A stretch of DNA of 64,000 nt from Pseudoclavibacter triregionum (lineage in GTDB: Bacteria; Actinomycetota; Actinomycetes; Actinomycetales; Microbacteriaceae): contig OU365335.1 in assembly GCA_910822395.1 (NCBI GenBank), forward strand, positions 1,426,001 to 1,490,000, read 5' to 3'. Under the pieces are notes generated by a model. That model saw only the letters and a list, made by a program, of their open reading frames with translations, was not told where the DNA came from and ran no database searches. A program made the translations under genes and the position numbers. Positions 54,547 to 63,102 of this stretch are shown here, piece by piece. Position 1 is the first letter of the stretch, and the number at the start of each line of letters is the position of its first letter.

Positions 54547-55659
54547 ATGACGTCCTCCGACGCGAGCCTCGCCGGGCTCGAGCGGCTCGATCGCTCCGAA
54601 CCCGAGGTGCGCGAGTGGGTCGCCGAGAGCCTGCGCCGCCTCGAGGCCGACGCGCGCCGCAGCGCCGACACCCATCTCCACCGGCTCGAGCTGCCGGAGT
54701 CGTGGGGGATCGACCTCTACCTCAAGGACGAGTCGACCCACCCGACGGGCAGCCTCAAGCACCGCCTCGCGCGATCGCTCTTCATGTACGCCCTCGTGAA
54801 TGGATGGCTCCGGCCCGGCGGCCTCGTGGTCGAGGCGTCGTCCGGCTCCACCGCCGTCTCGGAGGCCCACTTCGCCCGCATGCTCGGCCTCCCGTTCGCG
54901 GCGGTCATGCCGCGCTCCACGAGCCCCGAGAAGGTGCGGCTCATCGAGGCGGCGGGAGGCATGTGCCACTTCGTCGATCGCCCTGACGAGCTCCATGAGG
55001 CCTCGCGACGCCTGGCCCGCGAGCACGGGGGCCACTTCATGGACCAGTTCGCCTATGCCGAGCGGGCCACCGACTGGCGCGGCAACAACAACATCGCCGA
55101 GTCGATGCTCCGGCAGCTCGAGCTCGAGCGGCACCCTGCTCCGAGCTGGGTCGTCGTGGGCGCGGGGACGGGCGGCACGAGCGCGACGATCGGTCGCCAC
55201 CTGCGGTATCACCTGCTGCCGACCCGCCTCTGCGTGGCGGACGTCGAAGGCTCGGCGTTCTACGACGGCTGGGCTCAGGGCGATCCGGACGCCCGCGGTA
55301 ATCGTCCGAGCCGCATCGAGGGCATCGGCAGGCCCGGCATCGAGCCGAGCTTCGTGCCGGAGGTCATCGACCGCATGGTGCGCGTGCCCGACATCGCGTC
55401 GATCGCGGGCGCGCGCTTCCTCGGCGAGCGCCTCGGGCGCCGGGTCGGAGGCTCGACCGGCACGAACCTCGTCGCGGTCGCCCAGCTCGTCGAGGAGATG
55501 CGAGCGCGCGGCGAGCGGGGCTCGATCGTGACCCTCATCTGCGACTCGGGGGAGCGCTACGGCGGGACCTACTACGACGACGCGTGGATCGCGGAGCAGG
55601 GGTGGGACCTCGCGCCCTGGCTCGCGGAGCTCGAGCGCGCGCTGCCGTCGGCGCGCTGA
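54547..55659 (+). CDS. PLP-dependent cysteine synthase-like enzyme, Cds1-type L-cysteine desulfhydrase
   Basis: 370 aa fold-II PLP enzyme. [16 protein letters not shown] and [21 protein letters not shown] (Schiff-base Lys in GSLKHR, about residue 83) closely recall M. tuberculosis Cds1, which degrades cysteine to pyruvate, ammonia and H2[20 protein letters not shown] (substrate loop), [19 protein letters not shown] (phosphate loop, about 200-218) and [17 protein letters not shown] complete the core. Extra C-terminal residues are usual for this group. Located behind ilvA and near mca, it may serve cysteine or mycothiol sulfur turnover; that link is inference. Confidence 0.88.
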   Translation: MTSSDASLAGLERLDRSEPEVREWVAESLRRLEADARRSADTHLHRLELPESWGIDLYLKDESTHPTGSLKHRLARSLFMYALVNGWLRPGGLVVEASSGSTAVSEAHFARMLGLPFAAVMPRSTSPEKVRLIEAAGGMCHFVDRPDELHEASRRLAREHGGHFMDQFAYAERATDWRGNNNIAESMLRQLELERHPAPSWVVVGAGTGGTSATIGRHLRYHLLPTRLCVADVEGSAFYDGWAQGDPDARGNRPSRIEGIGRPGIEPSFVPEVIDRMVRVPDIASIAGARFLGERLGRRVGGSTGTNLVAVAQLVEEMRARGERGSIVTLICDSGERYGGTYYDDAWIAEQGWDLAPWLAELERALPSAR

Positions 55660-55737
55660 GGTCGTCGGGGAGCGGCCGCAGGCAACGGCTCGAGACGGCG
55701 GCTCGACCTCACCTGGGGATATGCGGTCCGCGAACGC

Positions 55738-55773
55738 GACGCGCCCCGGCTCGCGAGTCTCCGGGGGCGCGTC
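55738..55773. terminator. Hairpin between the Cds1-like gene and greA
   Basis: GACGCGCCCC and GGGGCGCGTC (10 bp) with inner GG/CC pairs and one bulge, in a convergent gap. Confidence 0.65.
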
Positions 55774-55788
55774 CGCGTGCGCGATCCG

Positions 55789-56274
55789 CTACGGGCGGAA
55801 GGTCTCGACCTTGAGGACCTCGACCTCGACCGGCTTGCCGTTCGGCGCCTCGTAAGACGCCTTCGCGCCCTCCTTGAGGCCGAGGATGGCCGCGCCGAGC
55901 GCCGACTCCGTCGAGGTGACGCGGAGGTCGGTCTGCGAGGCGATCTCGCGGCTGCCGAGGAGGAACTTCGACTCGCGGCCGGCGACCTTCGCGGTGACGA
56001 CCGTGCCGGTCTCGACGACGCCGGACGCCTTCGGCGCCTCGCCGACCTTCGCGTTCGCGAGCATGACCTCGAGCTCGCGGATGCGGGCCTCGATCTTGCC
56101 CTGCTCGTCCTTCGCGGCGTGGTAGCCGGCGTTCTCCTTGAGGTCGCCGTCCTCGCGCGCCTCCTGGATGCGCGCGGCGATCTCCTCGCGGCCGGTCGTG
56201 GAGAGCTCGTCGAGCTCGGCCTTGAGGCGGTCGAAGGTCTCCTGGGTGAGCCAGGTGACGGCGGGATCAGACAT
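55789..56274 (-). CDS. greA: Transcription elongation factor GreA
   Basis: GreA enters the RNA polymerase secondary channel and stimulates cleavage of backtracked RNA. 161 aa: the N-terminal coiled-coil hairpin (about residues 8-78) carries GDLKENAGYHAAKDEQ at its tip with the acidic Asp and Glu that coordinate Mg2+; E. coli has NAEY where this has NAGY. The C-terminal FKBP-like domain covers 85-158. AAGGAG lies 10 nt before the ATG. greA-DUF4307-mca order is shared with mycobacteria. Confidence 0.96.
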   Translation of the reverse strand: MSDPAVTWLTQETFDRLKAELDELSTTGREEIAARIQEAREDGDLKENAGYHAAKDEQGKIEARIRELEVMLANAKVGEAPKASGVVETGTVVTAKVAGRESKFLLGSREIASQTDLRVTSTESALGAAILGLKEGAKASYEAPNGKPVEVEVLKVETFRP

Positions 56275-56367
56275 GGGGCATCGGCTCCTTGGTGTGCGTC
56301 GATCGCCTCGGGGAAGCGCCCGTACAACGATCGAAGCCCCGACCGAGTGTCAGGGCTCCGCGAGATT

Positions 56368-56991
56368 CTAGCGGGTGGATCCGTCCCGCGTCCAGCATTC
56401 CTTGACGTAGACGACGGTCGCGAGGCCGACGGTGACGATCCGCGCGCTCGTGTCCCGGCTCGGGGCGTCGACGGGCTCGAGCTCGACGACGTCCCAGCCG
56501 ACGACCGCGCGGCGCTCGTCCTCGGCCTGGATGGCGCAGGCGAGGGGCGTCCCGGCGGGCGCGGTGACGTGGTACTCGAGCGTGATCGCCGAGTCGCCCT
56601 CGGGGTGGAAGCGGAGGGTGTCGGCGCGGATGGCCGAGGAGGAGCCGCCGAGCTGGCTGAGGCTCCAGAGGCCGAGCACCGCGACGGTGAGCGCGCCGGC
56701 GACGATCGCGACGATCCGGTTCGCACGGCCGGACCGCTCCGGGGCGGCGTCGAGCGCGGCCTCCTCCTCGGCGGCGGCCGCGAGCTCGGCCTCCGTGAGC
56801 GGTGCGGGGAGGGCGTCCGGCGCGGCGGGGACCGCCGAGACGGCGGGCGCGGTCGCGGCGACGGCGGACCCGGGGGCGGGCTCGGCGGGGGCGGGGGCGC
56901 CCGCGGGCGCAGAGGCCGGGGTCACGGCATCCGTCGAGCGGGAGCGCGGCCGCCTGCGGCGCCGCCCGTATCGCTCGTCGAGATCCGTCAC
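56368..56991 (-). CDS. DUF4307 membrane protein
   Basis: 207 aa. Arg-rich N-terminus (YGRRRRRPRSRS), ~75 disordered Ala/Pro residues, one membrane helix (about 91-112, IVAIVAGALTVAVLGLWSLS) and an extracytoplasmic beta domain with a single Cys in PLACAIQAEDERRAVVGW and another in YVKECW. The role is unknown. The gene is divergent from mca in the same arrangement as in mycobacteria. TAGCCT is 6 nt before the GTG, fixing the start. Confidence 0.85.
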   Translation of the reverse strand: MTDLDERYGRRRRRPRSRSTDAVTPASAPAGAPAPAEPAPGSAVAATAPAVSAVPAAPDALPAPLTEAELAAAAEEEAALDAAPERSGRANRIVAIVAGALTVAVLGLWSLSQLGGSSSAIRADTLRFHPEGDSAITLEYHVTAPAGTPLACAIQAEDERRAVVGWDVVELEPVDAPSRDTSARIVTVGLATVVYVKECWTRDGSTR

Positions 56992-56997
56992 AGCTCC

Positions 56998-57003
56998 AGG
57001 CTA
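56998..57003 (-). promoter_or_regulatory. -10 element, leaderless, DUF4307 gene
   Basis: TAGCCT on the minus strand, 6 nt before GTG 56991. It lies 17 nt from the mca -10 on the opposite strand. Confidence 0.5.
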
Positions 57004-57019
57004 TCGGCGACCGGGCGAC

Positions 57020-57025
57020 TAGGCT
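57020..57025 (+). promoter_or_regulatory. -10 element of mca
   Basis: TAGGCT, with a ~30-nt leader that contains GAGGAG before the GTG. Confidence 0.5.
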
Positions 57026-57061
57026 CGTGAGGTCGCACCAACCGTCCCCCGAGGAGCTCCC

Positions 57062-57934
57062 GTGGCATACCGTCTGCTCGCCGTGCACGCCCATCCCGAC
57101 GACGAGTCGAGCAAGGGCGCCGCGACCTACGCCGCCTATGTGGAGCGCGGCGACGAGGTCATGGTCGTGAGCTGCACGGGCGGCGAGCGCGGCGACATCC
57201 TCAACCAGGGCCTCGAGTCGGCGCTCCACGCCGCGCGCGACCTGCCGGGCCTGCGCCGCGTCGAGATGGCGACGGCGCAGGAGATCCTCGGCGTCCAGCA
57301 CCGCTGGCTCGGCTACGTCGACTCCGGGATGGCGAGCGAGGACGGCACCGTCCCGGCGATGTCCTTCGCCGACGTGCCCGTCGAGATCTCCGTGCGCCCC
57401 CTCGTGAAGCTCATCCGCGAGTTCCGCCCGCACGTGCTCGTGACCTACGACGAGAACGGCGGCTACCCGCACCCCGACCACATCCGCACCCACGAGATCT
57501 CGATGCGCGCGTGGGACCTCGCCGCCTCCGACGAGGCGCCCGAGCTCGGCGAGCCGTGGGAGATCTCGAAGCTCTACTACGACCGCACGATGAACGCCGG
57601 GCGCGCCCAGACGATCTTCGACAAGCTCGTCGAGCTCGACATGGACGCGCACCTCCGCGAGAAGCTCGAGGAGGTGCTCGGCTGGATGAAGCAGAAGCCC
57701 GCCACCGTCACCACCCGCGTCGCCGTCGGCCCCTACTTCCCGCGCCGCGACGACGCGCTCCGCGCCCACGCGAGCCAGGTCGCCCCCGACAACGAGTTCT
57801 TCTTCGCCGTGCCGCGCGAGCTCGAGCGCGACACGTACCCGTACGAGGACTACGAGCTCGTGCGCTCGCGCGTGGAGGCGGAGACGCCCGAGACGGACCT
57901 CTTCGCCGGCATCCCGGAGGAGGCGGCCCGATGA
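57062..57934 (+). CDS. mca: Mycothiol S-conjugate amidase
   Basis: Mca hydrolyses mycothiol S-conjugates to a mercapturic acid and GlcN-inositol, a detoxification step. 290 aa, close to the usual 288. Zinc ligands: HAHPDDESSKGAATYA (His-x-x-Asp-Asp, about residues 9-14) and the distal His in HPDHIRTHEISMRA (about 140); SCTGGERGDILN is the LmbE-family motif. The Lys in DDESSKGA is typical of Mca, distinguishing it from MshB. GTG start. Its presence implies mycothiol as the major thiol. The stop overlaps the next ATG (ATGA). Confidence 0.95.
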   Translation: MAYRLLAVHAHPDDESSKGAATYAAYVERGDEVMVVSCTGGERGDILNQGLESALHAARDLPGLRRVEMATAQEILGVQHRWLGYVDSGMASEDGTVPAMSFADVPVEISVRPLVKLIREFRPHVLVTYDENGGYPHPDHIRTHEISMRAWDLAASDEAPELGEPWEISKLYYDRTMNAGRAQTIFDKLVELDMDAHLREKLEEVLGWMKQKPATVTTRVAVGPYFPRRDDALRAHASQVAPDNEFFFAVPRELERDTYPYEDYELVRSRVEAETPETDLFAGIPEEAAR

Positions 57935-58308
57935 GCGCGCTGCTCGCCCTCGCCGACTCGGCCCGCATGCTCCAGCTCACCGCCTCCGAGCTCATGGCGC
58001 GCGGCGTCGCGGCGCTCGCGGAGGACCCGACGCCCTCGCCGACGCCCGCCTTCAACGAGGACGACGTCACGCCCGGCGTCGTCGGCTTCGTCGTCACAGC
58101 GCTCTTCTTCGTCGCCTGCGCGCTGCTCGTGTGGAGCCTCATCCGCCGCGTCTCGCGCCTCCAGCACCGCGAGCGCGTGCGCGCCGAGCTCGAGGCAGAG
58201 CGCCGCCAGATGATCCTCGACGGGCTCGACCCGCACGCGCAGCCGACGTCGAGCGAGGTCGCCCCAGACGCCGAGGGCCCGGACGCGCCGCAGGCTCCCC
58301 GTGGCTAG
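57931..58308 (+). CDS. Small single-pass membrane protein coupled to mca
   Basis: 125 aa, one membrane helix at about residues 50-71 (VVGFVVTALFFVACALLVWSLI), followed by a basic amphipathic helix (RRVSRLQHRERVRAELEAERR). A similar small membrane protein follows mca in mycobacteria. No enzymatic motif. The ATG lies inside the mca stop, so expression is coupled. It may localise or support Mca, but no function is established from the sequence. Confidence 0.85.
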   Translation: MSALLALADSARMLQLTASELMARGVAALAEDPTPSPTPAFNEDDVTPGVVGFVVTALFFVACALLVWSLIRRVSRLQHRERVRAELEAERRQMILDGLDPHAQPTSSEVAPDAEGPDAPQAPRG

Positions 58309-58352
58309 CCGCTCACCGGGCGAGGCGTCCGTCGCGCTCGGCGGTCGCCGGG

Positions 58353-59096
58353 CTACACGTTGGCAGCCGGGTGCAGCGCGATGAGCAGCACCGCGACCCA
58401 GTGGCAGAGGTACGCGAGCACCGTGCACGCGTGGAAGATCTCGTGGAAGCCGAAGTGCCCCGGCACCGGGTTCGGCCGCTTCATGCCGTACGCCACGGCG
58501 CCGACCGTGTAGAGCAGGCCGCCGATCGCGACGAGCAGCATCGCCGTGAGGTCGGTCTGCAGCAGCTCCGGGAGGAACATCACGGCCGACCATCCGAGGC
58601 CGAGGTAGAGGGCGACGTAGAGCCATCGGGGCGCGTGGGTCCAGAAGATCCGGAAGAGGATGCCGAGCACCGCGACCGACCAGACCGCGATGAAGAGGAT
58701 GAGGCTGTGCGGCGGTCGCAGGCCCAGCAGCGACACGGGGGAGTACGTCCCCGCGATGAGCAGGAAGATGTTCGCGTGGTCGAAGCGGCGCAGCGCGAGT
58801 CGCACGCGGTCGGACCAGTCGAAGCGGTGGTAGAGCGCGGAGATGCCGAAGAGGACGATCGAGCTCAGCGCGTAGAGCGCGCACACGAGACGCGCCTCGA
58901 GCGTCGGCACGACGGCGACGAGCAGGAGGCCCATGACGACCGCGAGGGGCAGGACGCCGGCGTGCATCCAGCCGCGCCAGCTCGGCTTCGGGGCGGGAGC
59001 GACCGCCGGGGCGTCCTGGGTCGGCGTCGCTGCTCCGGCCGCCGCGCGCCGCGCCGCGTCGATCGTGGGGAGGTGGGGATCGCCGGGAAGCTGCAC
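58353..59096 (-). CDS. trhA: TrhA/hemolysin III family membrane protein
   Basis: 247 aa from GTG 59096, seven membrane helices (about residues 45-245). The PAQR-like signature is present: SALYHRFDWSDRVRLALRRFDHANIFLLIAGTYSP in outline (His and Asp of HRFDW and RFDHANI) and a C-terminal HEIFHACTVLAYLCHWVAVLL zinc His set. The name hemolysin III is historical; relatives affect membrane lipid homeostasis. GTG 59096 is preferred because TACCGT is 7 nt upstream. Divergent from uppS as in mycobacteria. Confidence 0.93.
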   Translation of the reverse strand: MQLPGDPHLPTIDAARRAAAGAATPTQDAPAVAPAPKPSWRGWMHAGVLPLAVVMGLLLVAVVPTLEARLVCALYALSSIVLFGISALYHRFDWSDRVRLALRRFDHANIFLLIAGTYSPVSLLGLRPPHSLILFIAVWSVAVLGILFRIFWTHAPRWLYVALYLGLGWSAVMFLPELLQTDLTAMLLVAIGGLLYTVGAVAYGMKRPNPVPGHFGFHEIFHACTVLAYLCHWVAVLLIALHPAANV

Positions 59097-59103
59097 CCTC
59101 CAC

Positions 59104-59109
59104 ACGGTA
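59104..59109 (-). promoter_or_regulatory. -10 element, leaderless, trhA
   Basis: TACCGT on the minus strand, 7 nt before GTG 59096. Confidence 0.55.
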
Positions 59110-59205
59110 GCGGCACCGCCCTGCGCGATCCCCCGGAGGCGTCGCCGCGCGTCGCCGCACGCCCGCGCACGGGCCGGCCGGGGCCTCCCCGGCACCGCGT
59201 TCCGG

Positions 59206-59211
59206 TAGCGT
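59206..59211 (+). promoter_or_regulatory. -10 element, leaderless, uppS-family gene
   Basis: TAGCGT, 7 nt before GTG 59219; an upstream GTG at 59210 falls inside it. Confidence 0.6.
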
Positions 59212-59218
59212 GGCCCTC

Positions 59219-60019
59219 GTGAGACGACGGCGGATCGACCGGGGGCGCGGAGCGCTCTACCGCGTCTACATGCGCCGTCTCCGCGCCGATCTCGAGGGCC
59301 GCCCGCGTCCGCACCACGTCGCGATGATCATCGACGGGAACCGTCGCTGGGCGCGCCAGCTCGGGCACGACACGGCCGCCCCCGGCCACCGCGCGGGCGC
59401 GAACAAGATGATCGAGTTCCTCAGCTGGTGCGACCGCGCCGGCGTCGAGCGCGTCACGCTCTATCTGCTCTCGAACGACAACCTCACGGGGCGATCCTCG
59501 GCCGAGCTCGCCGACCTCCTCGGCATCATCGGCGACCTCGCGCGCCGCATCGCGGCGAACCCGCGCTGGCGCGTGCAGCACGTCGGCGCGACCGCGCAGC
59601 TGTCGGAGGACCTCGCCGCGACGCTCGCCGAGGTCGAGGCCCAGACCGCCGATCGCGCGCCTGCGCCGGGTCAGGGCATGCACGTGAACCTCGCCGTCGG
59701 CTACGGCGGGCGGAGCGAGATCGTCGAGGCCATGCGCCGGATCGTCCGGAAGTCCGCCGAAGACGGCGAGAGCCTCGAGGAGGTCGCCGAGCGCCTCACG
59801 CCCGACCTCATCGGCGAGCACCTCTACACGGGCGGGCAGCCCGACCCGGATCTCGTCATCCGAACCTCCGGCGAGCAGCGCCTCTCGGACTTCATGCTCT
59901 GGCAGTCGGCGCACTCGGAGTTCTACTTCGTCGAGGCGCTCGGGCCGGATCTGCGCGAGGTCGACTTCCTCCGCGCGCTCCGCGATTTCGCCGGCCGGCA
60001 GCGGCGCTTCGGGCAGTAG
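59219..60019 (+). CDS. uppS: cis-Prenyltransferase (UppS/Z-FPP synthase family)
   Basis: 266 aa. MIIDGNRRWAR (about residues 37-47) holds the catalytic Asp and diphosphate-binding Arg/Asn; AGANKMIEFLSWCDRAGVERVTLYLLSNDNL and the C-terminal RTSGEQRLSDFMLWQSAHSEFYFV complete the family pattern. It condenses isopentenyl diphosphate in cis configuration to a polyprenyl diphosphate. The mycobacterial gene in this position makes the short Z,E-farnesyl diphosphate; chain length cannot be read here. It uses products of the pathway served by ispE. Confidence 0.93.
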   Translation: MRRRRIDRGRGALYRVYMRRLRADLEGRPRPHHVAMIIDGNRRWARQLGHDTAAPGHRAGANKMIEFLSWCDRAGVERVTLYLLSNDNLTGRSSAELADLLGIIGDLARRIAANPRWRVQHVGATAQLSEDLAATLAEVEAQTADRAPAPGQGMHVNLAVGYGGRSEIVEAMRRIVRKSAEDGESLEEVAERLTPDLIGEHLYTGGQPDPDLVIRTSGEQRLSDFMLWQSAHSEFYFVEALGPDLREVDFLRALRDFAGRQRRFGQ

Positions 60020-60451
60020 CGGGCGTCAGGGCCCGCTCCGCGTCGCGAGTCCGCGCGTGGAGCCGCGGTCCGTGCCGTGCCGGTCCGCGCCGCGCCGCGC
60101 CGCGACACGCAGGCGGCGTGTCGGATCGTCCGTCCGAGCTCGCTCGATGTCGAGTCACATCCGTCACTCCGGCCCCACCCGTCGCCATCCGTCGACCTGA
60201 AATCATCGAGACGGTGACGCCCAGGTGAACGTTCGCCGAGTCGGCGACCGCGGACGCGATTCCCAGGGTCGCAATCCAGGACCGCGCGTCGGCCCCGACG
60301 TAGCGTGAAGGCATCAGGACACCCCCTGATCGAGGCGGCCACGCACGTTCGACTCGACACCTCCGACCCAGTCGGCTCCTGCCGATCGATGTGGCCGCAG
60401 CGTCCAGTGACGAGCCCCCGGGGCGAGCCCCGGCGGCGGAGGAGCGGAAAC
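60020..60451 (+). other. 432-nt intergenic region before phoH2
   Basis: No gene is supported. TAGCGT at 60301-60306 is a plausible -10 and would leave a ~140-nt leader. The stretch 60070-60110 is a short GCCGCGC-rich low-complexity run. I see no recognisable riboswitch or CRISPR pattern. Confidence 0.5.
60301..60306 (+). promoter_or_regulatory. Possible -10 element of phoH2
   Basis: TAGCGT with a long leader to GTG 60452. Confidence 0.35.
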
Positions 60452-61822
60452 GTGACGACCGCGAACGACACCCCGACGACCACGACGACGATCGAGACGC
60501 GGACGGGGGTGGCGGAGCCGGTCGAGACCCGGACGAAGACGTACGTCCTCGACACCTCCGTGCTCCTCAGCGATCCGCGGGCCCTGTTCCGCTTCGCTGA
60601 GCACGCCGTCGTCATCCCGGTCGTCGTCATCTCCGAGCTCGAGAAGAAGCGCCACGATCCCGAGATCGGCTACTTCGCGCGCCAGGCGCTGCGCTACCTC
60701 GACAAGCTCCGCATCGAGCACGAGCGCCTCGACTTCCCGATCGAGGTCACCGAGGACGGCGGAACGCTCCGCGTCGAGCTCAACCACTCGAACATGGCCG
60801 TCCTGCCGTCGGGCCTCCAGCTCGGCGACAACGACTCGCGCATCCTCGCGGTCGCCCAGAACCTCGCGGGCGACGGCCTCGACGTCGTCGTCGTGTCGAA
60901 GGACCTCCCCATGCGCGTGAAGGCCGCCTCCATCGGCCTCGGCGCCGAGGAGTACCGCGCCGAGCTTGCGCGCGACACCGGCTACACGGGCATGGCCGAG
61001 CTCGAGCTCGGCTCCGAGGAGATCTCCGCCCTGTATGAGGACGAGAAGCTCGAGACGGACGTCGTCGCCGAGCTGCCCGTGAACACGAGCCTCGTCATCT
61101 CCTCCGAGCGCGGATCGGCCCTCGGCCGCGTGACCGGCACGCGCGAGGTCTCGCTCGTCCGCGGCGACCGCGACGTCTTCGGCGTCCACGGCCGCTCGGC
61201 CGAGCAGCGCCTCGCGATCGACCTCCTCCTCGACCCCTCGGTCGGGATCGTCTCGCTCGGCGGCCGAGCCGGCACCGGCAAGAGCGCCCTCGCGCTCGCG
61301 GCCGGCCTCGAGGCCGTGCTCGAGCGGGGCCTGCAGCGCAAGATCATGGTCTTCCGCCCGCTCTACGCGGTCGGCGGCCAGGAGCTCGGCTACCTGCCCG
61401 GCGACCAGGACGAGAAGATGGGCCCCTGGGGCCAGGCCGTCTACGACGCGCTCTCGGCCATCGTCTCGGAGAACGTCGTCGACGAGGTGCTCTCGCGCGG
61501 GATGCTCGAGATCCTCCCGCTCACGCACATCCGCGGCCGCTCGCTCCACGACGCCTTCGTGATCGTCGACGAGGCGCAGTCGCTCGAGCGGAACGTGCTC
61601 CTCACGATGCTCTCGCGCATCGGCCAGAACTCGAGGGTCGTGCTCACGCACGACGTCGCCCAGCGCGACAACCTCCGCGTCGGCCGCCACGACGGGGTCG
61701 CCTCGGTGATCGAGACGCTCAAGGGGCACCGCCTCTTCGCGCACATGACGCTCACCCGCGCCGAGCGCTCGGACATCGCGGCGCTCGTCACGGAGCTGCT
61801 CGAGGACTACGAGGTGCAGTAG
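60452..61822 (+). CDS. phoH2: PhoH2: PIN-domain RNase fused to PhoH ATPase
   Basis: 456 aa. The N-terminal PIN ribonuclease domain (about residues 29-165) has [13 protein letters not shown] (metal Asp), [12 protein letters not shown] (Glu) and [12 protein letters not shown] and [10 protein letters not shown] (Asp). The C-terminal PhoH ATPase (about 225-455) has Walker [18 protein letters not shown] and Walker [15 protein letters not shown]. Mycobacterial PhoH2 unwinds and cleaves RNA, and is often linked with an upstream small antitoxin-like PhoAT; none is visible here. GTG start with GGAGGAGCG upstream. The frame extends back to 60305 but lacks support. Confidence 0.94.
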   Translation: MTTANDTPTTTTTIETRTGVAEPVETRTKTYVLDTSVLLSDPRALFRFAEHAVVIPVVVISELEKKRHDPEIGYFARQALRYLDKLRIEHERLDFPIEVTEDGGTLRVELNHSNMAVLPSGLQLGDNDSRILAVAQNLAGDGLDVVVVSKDLPMRVKAASIGLGAEEYRAELARDTGYTGMAELELGSEEISALYEDEKLETDVVAELPVNTSLVISSERGSALGRVTGTREVSLVRGDRDVFGVHGRSAEQRLAIDLLLDPSVGIVSLGGRAGTGKSALALAAGLEAVLERGLQRKIMVFRPLYAVGGQELGYLPGDQDEKMGPWGQAVYDALSAIVSENVVDEVLSRGMLEILPLTHIRGRSLHDAFVIVDEAQSLERNVLLTMLSRIGQNSRVVLTHDVAQRDNLRVGRHDGVASVIETLKGHRLFAHMTLTRAERSDIAALVTELLEDYEVQ

Positions 61823-62001
61823 GGGAGCCTGCCGCAGGGCCTGCCGTGCAGCCCATCGGGCGTCGCGGCGTCGAGACCCGGTCCCCGTCGGAGAGCGCGA
61901 GTGCTCCCGGCGGGGACCGCCGCGTTCGGGGCGGGCGGTGCGCGGGGCCGGCGCGCGCGGGGTCCGGTGGTCCGGCGCGGGGTTCGGCGTTCGCGGAGGG
62001 G

Positions 62002-63102
62002 ATGCCAACCGGCTTCCCGGCCGCGAGCGCGCGGCCTCGACGCGTGCCCCCCGACGATGTGACCCCGCGCTCCGCCGATCCCGAAGGCGTCGACGCGCCG
62101 CTCGAGGCGGGTCCGCCTCCGCATTCCGATGCGTCGGCCCTCGAGACCGCCGGCGACGCCGAGCGCGAGGCCGAGCGGGAGGCCGCCCGCGAGGCGGCCC
62201 GCGCCCGGAACGCCGAGAGCGACAATCCGCGCGCCATCGAGACCCGCCGCCGCCTCATCGACGCCGTCATGGAGCTCGCCGCCGAGCTCGAGGAGGATCC
62301 TGGACGCGAGGCGCTCACGCCCGCCGCGGTGAGCCGGCGCGCGGGCGTCTCGGCATCCTCGTTCCACGCCCACTACGAGGGCGTCGCCGATCTCGCGCTC
62401 GCGGCGCTGCGTGCGAACCTCCAGAGCCTCGACGCGGACTACCGCGCTCGGGCGGCGAACTCGGAGGACGGTGTCCTCGGCCCCCATGACCGCCGCGCCG
62501 TGTACGCGAGCATCTTCGCGAAGTTCGACCGCGTCCGCGGGCTCATCCTCGCCGCGTTCGGCCCCGGCGGCGACGGGCGACGGATGATCGAGGAGTACCG
62601 CGGGATCGTCGAGGCCGCCGTGCGCCGCGACGCGCCCGGCCTGCCGGAGCACCTCGTGCAGCCGGTGAGCTCGTTCCTCGCGGGCGGCGCGCTCGTGCTC
62701 TACGTCGCGCACCCGTCCGCGGAGGAGCGCGAGGCGGTGCTCGACACGGTCGTCGCACTCATGCCGCGCGTCGGCGACGAGGGCGCGCAGGAGCCCGGAT
62801 TCGGATGGGCGAGCGCGGCGCGGACGTCGCAGGACGGGCCGTCCCGAGCTCGGCGGACGGGCGCGGAGTGGGCTAGCTCGAGGCGGGATCCTCGGCCGGC
62901 TCCGTGCCGTGCTGAGGCGGCTGGGCCTCCGTCATCGGCGGGATCTCGCGCAGCTCCGCCGTCGGCGGGAGGAGCTCGAGCCGCTCGGCGTCGAGCCAGG
63001 CGAGGTTCTCGGCGACGCTCGTGCCGTCGTGCGCGAGGCCGAGCACCGTCGCGCCGCCGAGCGTCGAGCGGTAGCGGGCGTGGAAGTGGCCGTGGGCGAT
63101 GA
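62002..63102 (+). CDS. TetR-family regulator with doubtful 3' end
   Basis: A TetR helix-turn-helix lies about residues 85-135 (TRRRLIDAVMELAAELEEDPG, then LTPAAVSRRAGVSASSFHAHYEGVADLALAAL), with a helical ligand domain behind it up to VALMPRVGDEGAQ. The start is uncertain: ATG 62002 follows GGAGGGG closely, and GTG 62044 or GTG 61846 are possible; residues 1-75 are disordered. The frame continues to 63102, 230 bases antisense into the metallophosphoesterase gene as an Arg/Ser tail, while a TAG in another frame lies at 62874. A small indel near 62800-62870 or a true overlap could explain this. A normal TetR would end near 62875. Confidence 0.7.
   Translation: MPTGFPAASARPRRVPPDDVTPRSADPEGVDAPLEAGPPPHSDASALETAGDAEREAEREAAREAARARNAESDNPRAIETRRRLIDAVMELAAELEEDPGREALTPAAVSRRAGVSASSFHAHYEGVADLALAALRANLQSLDADYRARAANSEDGVLGPHDRRAVYASIFAKFDRVRGLILAAFGPGGDGRRMIEEYRGIVEAAVRRDAPGLPEHLVQPVSSFLAGGALVLYVAHPSAEEREAVLDTVVALMPRVGDEGAQEPGFGWASAARTSQDGPSRARRTGAEWASSRRDPRPAPCRAEAAGPPSSAGSRAAPPSAGGARAARRRARRGSRRRSCRRARGRAPSRRRASSGSGRGSGRGR

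Noticed and set aside
58353-59195. Longer trhA start at 59195
   Set aside because: The added residues are Arg/Pro-rich and the -10 TACCGT would fall within the coding region.
60305-60451. N-terminal extension of phoH2 to ATG 60305
   Set aside because: That ATG overlaps the presumed -10, lacks a ribosome site, and the added residues are not PIN-like; GTG 60452 has GGAGGAGCG.
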